32,556 bases of DNA from Pseudomonadota bacterium (GTDB taxonomy: Bacteria; Pseudomonadota; Gammaproteobacteria; Burkholderiales; Burkholderiaceae_C), in contig JAKOYD010000134.1 of the NCBI GenBank assembly GCA_029780695.1, positions 1 through 32,556 on the forward strand, read 5' to 3'. Shown here in pieces: positions 17,682-25,225 of the stretch (the first letter of the stretch is position 1; each line of letters opens with the position of its first letter). Under the pieces are notes generated by a model that saw nothing but the letters and a program-made list of their open reading frames with translations, did not search any database and was not told the origin of the DNA. The translations under genes were made by a program, and so were the position numbers.

Positions 17682-18983
17682 TCAGGGCATATCCGCCTTC
17701 GAGTAGGGCAGGGTGACCATCGCGTCGGCCGGTATCGGCGGCATGGTGGCTTGCCATTGGGCGTAGCGCTGCTTCATGGCGTCGAATCGTTCCGGCGCGC
17801 GATGACGCTGGTTCGCGCGTTCGCGCGCGTCGGCGTCGAGGTTGAACAGGTATTCGTGCCCGTCCACGGCCAGGTACTTCCATGGACCCGACCGGGCGGC
17901 TTGCTGGCCGCGGTGCTTCATGCGCCAGAACAAATCGCGCTCCAGCGCGGCATGCGGCTGGCGCAGAATGGGCCACAGCGAGCGTCCATCCATCGGGTAG
18001 TCCGGATGCTGCGCCACGCCCGCCGCTTCCAGAAAGGTCGGCGCCCAGTCCATGGTCATGATCAATTGATGGCCGATGGCGCCGGCGGGTATGCGACCGG
18101 GCGCGCGCACCACGTAGGGCACGCGAATACCCCCCTCGGTCAGGTCCATCTTGCCGCCCACCAGCGGCCAGTTGTCGCTGAAGCGCTCGCCGCCGTTGTC
18201 GCTGGTGAAGACGACGACGGTGTCCTGGTCCAGCCCGTGCTGATCCAGTGCCTGCAGCAGGCGGCCAATGCCTTCGTCCATGTGGTGGATCATGCGCTGG
18301 TACGCCTGCACCGACCCGCCATCGAGGTGAAAGATGCGCCCGATGAGCGATTGGGCCAGTTCCCGGTCGTCACGGGTTTCCCAGGGCCAGTGCGGCGCCG
18401 TGTAATGCAGGCTGAGCAGGAACGGCTGGCGGTCGCGCGCGCGCCGCTCGACGAAGCCCACGGCCTCGCTCGACAGCAGGTCGGTGAGATAGCCGGTGGC
18501 TTCGGCGGGCGAGCCGTTGCGCCAGAGATCCTTCTGGCCGTTGGGTGCGGTGTGGGTGAAGTAGTCCACGCCGCCCGACATCAGGCCGAAGTGCTCGTCA
18601 TAGCCGCTGAGCTGGGGGCCAAAGTGCGGCGCCGCGCCCAGGTGCCACTTGCCGATCAGCGCGGTTTTGTAGCCGGCGGCCTGCAGCAGCGAGGGCAGCG
18701 TGGGGTGGGACGGCGGCAAGCCGTGCGTGGGCAGGGCGGCATTCGGGCCATGCAGCGGCTCGTCGGCGGCGCCGCGCAACCGGTACTGGTAGCGACCGGT
18801 GATCAGCGCGAAGCGCGTGGGCGAGCACACCGGCGAGTTGGCGTAGCCGTTGACGAAACGCATGCCCTGCTCGGCCATGCGGTCGATGTGGGGCGACACG
18901 GGCGCCCGCCCGCCATAGCAGCCCAGGTCGGCATAGCCGAGGTCGTCGGCGAGGATGAAGACGAAATTGACCGGGCGAGTCAT
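17682..18983 (-). CDS. Formylglycine-type sulfatase
   Basis: A 433-residue sulfatase that should hydrolyse a sulfate ester. Metal-binding Asp residues are in FILADDLGYADLGCYGG (Asp13, Asp14). The cysteine that is normally converted to formylglycine is Cys53 in CSPTRFALITGRYQYR (C-x-P-x-R with Thr instead of the common Ser). SDNGG near residue 250, GGKMDLTEGGIRVP and TMDWAPTFLEAAGV are typical of the arylsulfatase/GalNAc-6-sulfatase group. The N-terminus begins directly with the catalytic strand and no signal peptide is seen, so the enzyme should be cytoplasmic. It follows a Bug-type binding protein gene, suggesting that a sulfated compound is imported and processed. The substrate cannot be named. 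Confidence 0.9.
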   Translation of the reverse strand: MTRPVNFVFILADDLGYADLGCYGGRAPVSPHIDRMAEQGMRFVNGYANSPVCSPTRFALITGRYQYRLRGAADEPLHGPNAALPTHGLPPSHPTLPSLLQAAGYKTALIGKWHLGAAPHFGPQLSGYDEHFGLMSGGVDYFTHTAPNGQKDLWRNGSPAEATGYLTDLLSSEAVGFVERRARDRQPFLLSLHYTAPHWPWETRDDRELAQSLIGRIFHLDGGSVQAYQRMIHHMDEGIGRLLQALDQHGLDQDTVVVFTSDNGGERFSDNWPLVGGKMDLTEGGIRVPYVVRAPGRIPAGAIGHQLIMTMDWAPTFLEAAGVAQHPDYPMDGRSLWPILRQPHAALERDLFWRMKHRGQQAARSGPWKYLAVDGHEYLFNLDADARERANQRHRAPERFDAMKQRYAQWQATMPPIPADAMVTLPYSKADMP

Positions 18984-19041
18984 GGCCTTGGCAATCGGGA
19001 GTGTTGACGAAGCGGCCGGCGCGGGACCGGCCGGCTGCGGG

Positions 19042-20043
19042 CTACTGCGCTATCAGTTCGGCCTTGCGGATGACCTCGGTCCAGCGCTTGCTTTCACTGG
19101 CGATGTACTGGGCAAACTGCTGCGGCGTGCCAGGCACCGGGATCATGCCCTGATCCTTTAGTTGCGCAATCACCTCGGGCTTGGCCAGTATCGCGGTCAC
19201 TTCCTTGTTGAGCCGGGCGATGATGTCCGGCGAAGTGCCTGCGCGGGCCGCCAGGCCGGTCCAGTTGCTGGAGTCGAACTCACCCAGCCCCTGTTCGGAC
19301 AGGGTTGGCACGTCCGGCAGTGCCGCCAGGCGCTTGCCGGCGGCAATGCCGATGGCTCTAAGCTTGCCACTGGTCACGAGCGGCACCGCCACGCTGCTGG
19401 TGAGAAACATGAATTGCAGGCGGCCGCCCATCAGGTCGGGCGCAACTTGCGAGAACTGGGCGTAGGGCACGTGCGTCGCCGTCACCTTGTGCAATTGTTT
19501 GAACAGCTCACCGGTCAGGTGCGCTGGCGTGCCGTTGCCGCCCGAGCCGAAGTTGAGTGAGTTGGGCCTCGTCTTCATCAGCTCGATCAACTCGCGCGCG
19601 GACTTGACGGGCAGATCGTTGTTGACCACCAGCACCGTCGGTGCGGTGTCCACCTGCGCGATCGGTTGCAGCTCCTTTTGAAGATCGACCGCCTGCGTGG
19701 GCAGCAGTGCCGGCGTGGTGACCAGCGGCATCACCATGCACAGCAAGGTGCTGCCATCGGCGGGCTGGCGCAGCAGCTCCTTCAGGGCCACCAGGCCGAT
19801 GGCGCCGGGCTTGTTTTCGATATAGACGGGTTGCCCGAGCGCCTTGGTCAGGTGCATGGCCACCAGGCGGGACGAAATGTCGGGCGGGGTGCCCGTCGAA
19901 TAGGGAACCAGCACGCGGATCGGCTTGGATGGCCAGGCTTGGGCCAGCGCCATCTGCGGAGACAGTAGCGCGGCCGCAGTCAGCAGTGTGGCACCCTGGA
20001 TGAGAGCCTGCCGGCGACGGAGGGGTGGGTGATGGGGGATCAT
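19042..20043 (-). CDS. Bug-family (tripartite tricarboxylate transporter) solute-binding protein
   Basis: A 333-residue periplasmic binding protein. It has an Arg-rich N-terminus (LRRRQALIQGATLL) and a signal peptide ending near MALAQA, then the family pattern WPSKPIRVLVPYSTGTPPD, PVYIENKPGA, and LTSSVAVPLVTSGKLRAIG. Such proteins capture carboxylic acids and related molecules; many lack a co-located membrane partner, as here, where no TctAB-like genes are visible. GGAG lies 9 bases before the ATG. It lies between the tautomerase and the sulfatase on the same strand, so it probably belongs to the same catabolic unit. The ligand is not predictable. Confidence 0.92.
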   Translation of the reverse strand: MIPHHPPLRRRQALIQGATLLTAAALLSPQMALAQAWPSKPIRVLVPYSTGTPPDISSRLVAMHLTKALGQPVYIENKPGAIGLVALKELLRQPADGSTLLCMVMPLVTTPALLPTQAVDLQKELQPIAQVDTAPTVLVVNNDLPVKSARELIELMKTRPNSLNFGSGGNGTPAHLTGELFKQLHKVTATHVPYAQFSQVAPDLMGGRLQFMFLTSSVAVPLVTSGKLRAIGIAAGKRLAALPDVPTLSEQGLGEFDSSNWTGLAARAGTSPDIIARLNKEVTAILAKPEVIAQLKDQGMIPVPGTPQQFAQYIASESKRWTEVIRKAELIAQ

Positions 20044-20134
20044 GAAATTTGTCTCCAGAGGCGGGGGTTGGGGAAGGTTTGCGGCCGCTATCGCCGAGGG
20101 CGCTCAACGGCCGGGGCGTGGGCGATGGATGCGC

Positions 20135-20326
20135 TCATCGCCCCAGGTCCTTGGCGGTCTGTCCCGCGATGCCCCAGTTGGTCTTGGGTACTTCCTGGAT
20201 CCAGACGCGAATCGCTTCCCTCGGCGCGCCGGTCGCCTCTACCAGCGCGTTGCTGACCTTCTCGATCACGGCCCGCTTCTGGGCCTCGGTGCGTCCCTCG
20301 ATCATGATTACCTGTGCAAATGGCAT
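20135..20326 (-). CDS. 4-oxalocrotonate tautomerase-family enzyme
   Basis: A 63-residue protein that starts MPFAQVIMIEGRTEAQKRAV. After removal of Met the N-terminal Pro1 acts as the general base, and Arg11 and the Arg in APREAIRVWIQEV match substrate-binding residues of the family. Tautomerases of this size form hexamers and act on enol-keto acids from aromatic ring cleavage. AGGAAG lies 6 bases before the ATG; a longer open frame upstream lacks the Pro1 arrangement. It is the first gene of the minus-strand series and faces an aldehyde dehydrogenase gene, in line with a role in aromatic compound breakdown. Confidence 0.9.
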   Translation of the reverse strand: MPFAQVIMIEGRTEAQKRAVIEKVSNALVEATGAPREAIRVWIQEVPKTNWGIAGQTAKDLGR

Positions 20327-20750
20327 GCTTGCTTCCTGGGGGTAGAGGTGGGCGGCGCCCCGCCTGGCCGCTCTGGTGGTCACCCTTGAAGGCGCAGGCC
20401 GCGGAACCGTGGTTCATGCAAAGATGGTATGGATGCGCTGGATTACCGTCCAATACCATTGCCATCCCGTTAAATACCCTTTGGGTATTGTTCGGGCGAC
20501 TCGCGCTGCCCTGTGCCGACCGTCCGGGGCGCGGTCGGCGATCGATGCCAGCCTTCGTGCGCACCGTGTCAAAACCCTTGCGCCACAATGCTTGCAACGC
20601 CCACGCGCGTGGCTGAACTGCCCGACGCTGACCGTTCCGCTGAAACGAGCCGGAGCGCCGACAGGGCGCCGGGTCAGCAACGCCAACAGGTGCAGCGCAG
20701 GGCCAGTGATCACCATCCAATCGACGCTCTAAGGGTCAAAAAGCAGTGCC
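20327..20750. other. Divergent intergenic region between tautomerase and aldehyde dehydrogenase genes
   Basis: This 424-base region must hold promoters for both directions. It contains an ATAC-N7-GTAT palindrome at 20474-20488, a weaker similar site at 20453, and a second inverted repeat (GCCGACCG and CGGTCGGC, 20515-20539) without a T-run. Open frames here have no recognisable protein character. No promoter hexamers could be assigned with confidence. Confidence 0.6.
20453..20489. promoter_or_regulatory. Probable LysR-type operator pair (ATAC-N7-GTAT)
   Basis: The centre of AATACCC-TTT-GGGTATT (20473-20489) reads ATAC-CCTTTGG-GTAT, the published consensus for CatM/BenM-type LysR proteins. 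A weaker half site ATAC at 20453 lies 21 bases away, two helical turns, as expected for paired recognition and activation sites. The LysR gene at the end of the adjacent operon is the natural candidate to bind here. Confidence 0.55.
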
Positions 20751-22199
20751 ATGAAAGCCAACCCCCATGCCCCCGCCGCCGCGGCCGCCAGTGCCGGCCT
20801 GGTCGAACTGTTCGAGCGCCAGCACGACGAGAGCCGGCGCCAGCCCGATGCGCCATTGGCGCTGCGGCGCGACCGCTTGCGCCGCGTGGCCGCGCTGTGG
20901 CAAACCCACGAGCGCGCGCTGGCCCAGGCCGTGGGCGAGGACTTTGGCCTGCGCGGCGAGCGCCTGACCCAAGTGGCCGACGGACTGGTACTGGCCAGCC
21001 TCCTGTCCAACCTGCGCCGCAACATGGGGCGCTGGAGCCGCCGGCAACGGGTGCGTACGCCGCTGTACCTGCAGCCGGCGCGGGCGCATGTCGAGCGCCA
21101 GCCGCTCGGCGTGGTCGGCATCATCGGGCCCTGGAACTACCCGTTGCAACTGACCCTGGGCCCCGCCGCCACCGCACTGGCCGCAGGCAACCGGGTGATG
21201 CTGAAGCCGAGCGAAATCACCGAGCGCACTTCGGCGCTTTTGGCAGAGCTGGTGGCGCGCTACTTTGCGCCCGATGAATTCACCGTGGTACTGGGCGGCG
21301 CCGATATGGCGGCCGAATTCGCGGCGCTGCCGTTTGACCACCTGTTCTTTACCGGCTCCACGGCCGTCGGCCGCAAGGTGGCCGCGGCCGCGGCGGGCAA
21401 CCTGACGCCGACCACGCTGGAGCTGGGCGGCAAGTCGCCCTGCATCGTCGACAGATCATGCCGCGATCTCGGCCAAGCCGCGCTGAAGATCGCGCATGGC
21501 AAGTTGCTGAACGGCGGCCAGACCTGCATCGCGCCCGACTACGTGCTGCTGCCGCGCGGGCGCGAGGCCGAGTTCACCGCCGCCTATCGCAGCGCCGTGG
21601 CGCGGCTTTTTCCGCGCATAGAGGGCAACGCCGACTACGCCGCTATCGTCAGCGACCGGCAGCACGCGCGCTTGGTGGGTCTGCTGGACGAGGCTCGCGC
21701 CGGGGGCGCGCGGATCGAGGACGTGGGGCCGCCAGTGGCGCCCGCCGCGGGCGCCGCGCGCCAGCTGCGGCCCATGCTGGTTTACGGCGCCGCGGCGCCG
21801 ATGCGGCTGCTGCAGGACGAAATTTTCGGCCCCCTGCTGCCCGTGCTGCCGTGCGACGGGCCGGATGACGCCATCGCCCACATCAACGCCGGCCCGCGCC
21901 CACTGGCGCTGTACTGGTTTGGCGACGACCGCGCGGCGCGCGACCGGGTGCTGAACGGCACCGTCAGCGGCGGCGTCACGGTGAACGACACGCTGATGCA
22001 CATCGCCCACGACGGCCTGCCTTTTGGCGGCGTGGGCGCCAGCGGCTGGGGTGCGTACCACGGCGAAACGGGGTTTCTGCGCTTCACGCACCAGAAGGCG
22101 GTGTTCGTGCAATCGCGCTGGGCGGCGGGATCGCTGCTGTACCCGCCCTATGGCCCGCGCTTTGACCGCGTGATGGCGCTGATTCGGCGGCTGCTGTAG
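20751..22199 (+). CDS. calB: Coniferyl aldehyde dehydrogenase-like aldehyde dehydrogenase
   Basis: A 482-residue NAD(P)-dependent aldehyde dehydrogenase. The catalytic Cys is in NGGQTCIAPDYVL and the general base Glu in TLELGGKSP; GIIGPWNYPLQL, FTGSTAVGR and EIFGPLLPVL mark the cofactor and substrate regions. The pattern QTCIAPDY and the short C-terminal region with FGGVGASGWGAYHGE are those of the class that includes coniferyl aldehyde dehydrogenase (CalB) and fatty aldehyde dehydrogenases, so the gene symbol is a best match only. No strong ribosome binding site precedes the ATG. It is divergent from the tautomerase operon and may share its LysR regulator. Confidence 0.85.
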   Translation: MKANPHAPAAAAASAGLVELFERQHDESRRQPDAPLALRRDRLRRVAALWQTHERALAQAVGEDFGLRGERLTQVADGLVLASLLSNLRRNMGRWSRRQRVRTPLYLQPARAHVERQPLGVVGIIGPWNYPLQLTLGPAATALAAGNRVMLKPSEITERTSALLAELVARYFAPDEFTVVLGGADMAAEFAALPFDHLFFTGSTAVGRKVAAAAAGNLTPTTLELGGKSPCIVDRSCRDLGQAALKIAHGKLLNGGQTCIAPDYVLLPRGREAEFTAAYRSAVARLFPRIEGNADYAAIVSDRQHARLVGLLDEARAGGARIEDVGPPVAPAAGAARQLRPMLVYGAAAPMRLLQDEIFGPLLPVLPCDGPDDAIAHINAGPRPLALYWFGDDRAARDRVLNGTVSGGVTVNDTLMHIAHDGLPFGGVGASGWGAYHGETGFLRFTHQKAVFVQSRWAAGSLLYPPYGPRFDRVMALIRRLL

Positions 22200-22202
22200 C
22201 TC

Positions 22203-22262
22203 AGTTTTTGATAGCTGTTCGCGCTTGTCTGGAAAGCGCTGGGGGCCGATTTTTCTTCAAAC
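22203..22262 (+). repeat. TAGCT-hairpin dispersed repeat, copy 2
   Basis: TTTTTGATAGCTGTT is followed by GCGCTT paired with AAGCGC, then GGGGGCCGATTTTT. It begins directly after the aldehyde dehydrogenase stop codon. The T-run after a GC hairpin may give some termination, but the hairpin is short. Confidence 0.75.
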
Positions 22263-22329
22263 CGTGGTGCAGGGACGGCGCATTCGCCGCCCCGCAGGCC
22301 GCCCACTTTCGGCGGCCCGGTGCGCAGGT

Positions 22330-23661
22330 TCAGGCAAAGCTGTCGGCCATCAAGGCGTTGAACCAGGTGTTCATGTCCTTGAAGTCGTCCGCGTTCCAGC
22401 CGGCCGAAGCGCCCGTCGCCGCCGGCACGGCCGCCATGGCGCCGGCCGCGGCGTCGTACTGAAACACGGCGTGCAGCCACGACGCCTGCGACATGGTGAT
22501 GGTGGAGTAGCACGACGAGTTGGTCACCGGCGCCGGGTCGGGCTGGCCGCCGGCCAGCAGGCGGGCGATGGCGTCGGCGCACACCTTGGCTTCCTGGTTG
22601 GCGATGTGGCCCGCCTTGGGCTGCGTGGTGGCGCTGGCGTCGCCAATGATGTGCACCTTGCCTGCGCCGGCCACGGTGCTGGCGTAGCTCAGCACATCGA
22701 CGGCGCCGAAGCGGCCCTCGGTGGCGTTGGCCAGGCCGGCGGTGGCCAGCAGCGCGCCGGCGCGCTGGCGCGGGATGAGGTTGATGACGTCGCCGTGAAA
22801 CGTGCCGCCAGCCGTGACCAGGTTCATGCCCGCCGCGTCGGCCTGCAGCACCTCGGCGTTGTTGTGGTACTCGATCACGCCGCCGTGCAGGCCCAGAAAG
22901 GCGTTCATGAAGTTGTCGCGCTCGGCCACGATGTCGGGGTTGGCATCCAGCACGATCAGCTTGCTGCGCGGCTTGTTCACGCGCAGCCAGTCGGCCAGCA
23001 GGCAGGCGCGTTCGTACGGGCCGGGCGGGCAGCGGTAGGGCGTCTTGGGAATGGTCAGGATGGCGGTGCCGCCCGCCGGCATGGCCTTGAGCTGGTCGGC
23101 CAGCAGCGTGGTCTGCGCGCCGGCCTTCCAGGCGTGCGGCATGCGGTTGAAGTCGGCCAGGCCCGGCGGCAGGTCAAAGTCGATGCCGGGCGCGAGCACG
23201 ATGCGGTCGGCCGTCAGCGTCTGCCCGCCGGCCAGCGTCACCTTCACGCCCACCGGGTCGATGGCCAGCACGTCGCCCAGCACGACGTTCACGCCGTAGT
23301 TGGCCTTGAGCTTGTCGTAGCCGTAGGCCAGGCTGCCGATGCTGCGCTGGCCCGTCAGCACCAGGCTGCTGAGGATGTTGGAGGTGTAGCTGGCGCTGCG
23401 TTCGACCAGCGTGACGTCGATGGCGTCGCCCCACAGGCGCAGGTACTTGGCCACCGTGGCGCCGGCCATGCCGCCGCCGACGACGATGACGCGGGACTTG
23501 GCGGACGGCGTGGGCGTCGGTACGGGTGGCGTGGGCGTGGGGTCCGGGGTGGGTGCGGGTGTCGGCGTGGTGCTGCCGCTGCCACCGCCACACGCCGCCA
23601 ACAGGGTGCCGCTGGCCATCGCGCTCAACGAGGCGTGGCGCAGAAATTGTCGTCTGTCCAT
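22330..23661 (-). CDS. fccB: Flavocytochrome c sulfide dehydrogenase flavoprotein subunit (FccB-like), lipoprotein-type
   Basis: A 443-residue FAD protein related to FccB/SoxF, which oxidises sulfide in the periplasm and passes electrons to a cytochrome c. The N-terminus has a twin-arginine-like RRQFLR and a lipobox LLAAC (Cys24), then a Thr/Pro-rich linker at residues 31-53. The FAD motif VIVVGGGMAGATVAKYL follows. The redox-active cysteines of the family are kept (Cys211 in YRCPPGPYERA and Cys384 in NSSCYS). The cysteine that links FAD covalently in Allochromatium FccB (YTC) is Ser94 here (YTS), so flavin is probably not bound covalently. GGGAGA lies before the ATG. The cytochrome gene is 19 bases upstream, in the same operon. 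Substrate is inferred from the family. Confidence 0.87.
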   Translation of the reverse strand: MDRRQFLRHASLSAMASGTLLAACGGGSGSTTPTPAPTPDPTPTPPVPTPTPSAKSRVIVVGGGMAGATVAKYLRLWGDAIDVTLVERSASYTSNILSSLVLTGQRSIGSLAYGYDKLKANYGVNVVLGDVLAIDPVGVKVTLAGGQTLTADRIVLAPGIDFDLPPGLADFNRMPHAWKAGAQTTLLADQLKAMPAGGTAILTIPKTPYRCPPGPYERACLLADWLRVNKPRSKLIVLDANPDIVAERDNFMNAFLGLHGGVIEYHNNAEVLQADAAGMNLVTAGGTFHGDVINLIPRQRAGALLATAGLANATEGRFGAVDVLSYASTVAGAGKVHIIGDASATTQPKAGHIANQEAKVCADAIARLLAGGQPDPAPVTNSSCYSTITMSQASWLHAVFQYDAAAGAMAAVPAATGASAGWNADDFKDMNTWFNALMADSFA

Positions 23662-23680
23662 GGTGTGTTCTCCCTCGTGC

Positions 23681-23980
23681 TCAGCGTTGGCTGGCCAGCC
23701 AGGCGGCCAGGGCCTGCAGCTGCGCGTCGGTGTAGCCCATGGCGTGCTTGGCCATGATGCTGTTGCCTTCCTTGCCGGCCTGGAATTTCTTCATCTCGTT
23801 GTAAATCTCGCTGGCCGATCCGCCCGCCAGGCGCTCGAATCCTGGCCCCTTGCCGTCGGTGCCGTGGCATTGAAAGCAGTTGGAGGCCAGCAGCCGTCCC
23901 GGTTGTCCCACCTTGGCGGCTTGCGCCCATGCCGTGGTGGCCGCGCCCAGCATCAGCAGCGCGATGCCCATTTTTCTCAT
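23681..23980 (-). CDS. Monoheme cytochrome c (FccA-like partner)
   Basis: A 99-residue periplasmic class I cytochrome c. It has a signal peptide (MGIALLMLGAATTAWAQA), the heme motif CFQCH at about residues 35-39, and a candidate axial Met in IMAKHAMGYTDAQ. The C-terminal helix ends LAAWLASQR. GAGGAG lies 7 bases before the ATG at 23980. It is followed by the FccB-like gene and is the probable electron acceptor of that flavoprotein. The FccA name is only inferred from this pairing. A 170-bp MITE-like palindrome lies 73 bases upstream. Confidence 0.9.
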   Translation of the reverse strand: MRKMGIALLMLGAATTAWAQAAKVGQPGRLLASNCFQCHGTDGKGPGFERLAGGSASEIYNEMKKFQAGKEGNSIMAKHAMGYTDAQLQALAAWLASQR

Positions 23981-24053
23981 AGGGTGCTCCTCGTTGGTGC
24001 GGGCGCCGGTGGCACCCACGCCTGCACTGTGAACGCTCAGCCTGAAGCCAGCA

Positions 24054-24223
24054 TTAAGGCGACGCTGAATGAGTCGCCGCGGAGGCTGGCGCGGTGGTTT
24101 GGGATGGGCTGCAAGGCGCAAACCGCAGCCATAGCGTGGGCTATGGCGAGGATTTGCAACGCCGCAGACCGCCCAAATCCACAGATGCCAGCGCCGCGAG
24201 GGGCTTGTTCAGCGTTGCCTTAA
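24054..24223. mobile_element. MITE-like 170-bp imperfect palindrome with TTAA ends
   Basis: The ends are TTAAGGCGACGCTGAA and TTCAGCGTTGCCTTAA, a 16-base inverted repeat with one mismatch. The inner sequence remains imperfectly palindromic up to a perfect central hairpin (GCCATAGC, loop GTGG, GCTATGGC at 24128-24147). The outermost TTAA could be a target duplication, fitting the YTAR target of IS5-group elements, which would leave GGC as the element terminus. No transposase is encoded. It lies between the AraC gene and the cytochrome gene. Confidence 0.75.
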
Positions 24224-24251
24224 GGCCGCCTCAACGCCGCCCACGCGTGCA

Positions 24252-25058
24252 TCACGCCCCGCGCGCGCGAAAGCTGCTGGGTGACTGGCCGAGCGCGGCG
24301 CGGAACATGGCGCTGAACGCGCTTTCGCTGGCGTAGCCGCAGGCGGCGGCCACCTGGCCGACGGGGGTGCCGCGCGCCAGCAGCGGCAGCGCATGGGCCA
24401 GCACCGCCTGCTGGCGCCAGTGCTGGTAGCTGGTGCCCAGCTCGTCGCGGAACAGGCGCGCGGCGGTGCGTTCGCTGGCGCCCACGGCGCGCGCCCAGTC
24501 GGCCAGCGTGCCGCGTTCGGCGGGCGACTGGATCACCGCTTCGCACAGCGCGCGCAGGCGCTTGTCGCCGCCGTCGGCGCGCGGCAGTGGCACGCCCAGG
24601 GTCTGCACCTGCGCATCGGCGATTTCAAGCAATGCCAAGGCCGCCAGTCGTTGTTCGCGTTCGCCGGCTTCAGCGTGTTCCAGCGCCAGCAGCAATTCGC
24701 GCAGCAGCGGCGACACCGCCATGGCGCGGCTGCGCTGCCAGCCGGCCGGCACCACGCTGGCGTCCATGTAGAGCGTGTGCAGCTCGGCCAGCTCCAGCAC
24801 CGTCACGCTGTGCAGCGCACCCGGGGCGATCCACACGGCGCGCGAGGGCGGCACGCGGTAAGTCACTTCATGGCCCTGCGGCGCGTCCTGCACGTTGACC
24901 TGGATCACGCCGCTGGCGCAGTAGGCGACCTGCGCCCAGGCGTGGCGGTGCAGCTCGAAATGCGCGTCGGGCTGCATGGCGCGCGCCTCCTTGCCGCGCA
25001 AGGGACGCTCGGGCGTGGGGCGATAGCGACCCTGGTCGCCCGACATCCAGGCCGGCAT
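24252..25058 (-). CDS. AraC-family transcriptional regulator with cupin sensor domain
   Basis: About 268 residues from the ATG at 25058. The N-terminal part is a cupin-type sensor (FELHRHAWAQVAYCASGVIQV, WIAPGALHSV). The C-terminal part has the two helix-turn-helix units of the family (LADWARAVGASERTAARLFRDE and VGQVAAACGYASESAFSAMFRAALGQSPSSF). An in-frame GTG at 25109 or TTG at 25148 would lengthen it by a Pro/Arg-rich segment; no start has a clear ribosome binding site. It is divergent from the MFS transporter gene at 25226, a classic arrangement for local control of an exporter. The ligand is unknown. Confidence 0.9.
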   Translation of the reverse strand: MPAWMSGDQGRYRPTPERPLRGKEARAMQPDAHFELHRHAWAQVAYCASGVIQVNVQDAPQGHEVTYRVPPSRAVWIAPGALHSVTVLELAELHTLYMDASVVPAGWQRSRAMAVSPLLRELLLALEHAEAGEREQRLAALALLEIADAQVQTLGVPLPRADGGDKRLRALCEAVIQSPAERGTLADWARAVGASERTAARLFRDELGTSYQHWRQQAVLAHALPLLARGTPVGQVAAACGYASESAFSAMFRAALGQSPSSFRARGA

Positions 25059-25225
25059 GGTGCGCGGCGGGCGAGGGCGGGGCGGTGCGTGGGGGCGCGG
25101 GTCGGACACGACGGTTTTGGCTTGAATTCGACGATGTTTGTCGATCAATCGATTTTCAGCAAGTGTAGCCCCGGCCCGACTCGCCCAACAATCGGGCGCA
25201 TCGCCTTTCGTATTTGCCGCCCGCC

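Noticed and set aside
19013..19033. GC hairpin between the Bug gene and the sulfatase gene
   Set aside because: Seven-bp stem but no T-run on the minus strand; the genes are more likely co-transcribed.
20515..20539. Inverted repeat GCCGACCG/CGGTCGGC in the divergent region
   Set aside because: No T-run and no known operator consensus; kept only as a note in the region entry.
22297..22317. Hairpin GGCCGCC/GGCGGCC downstream of fccB
   Set aside because: No T-run on either strand, so not called as a terminator.
25059..25148. N-terminal extension of the AraC gene to a TTG or GTG start
   Set aside because: The extra residues are Pro/Arg-rich, unlike the family, and no ribosome binding site supports those starts; ATG at 25058 was preferred.
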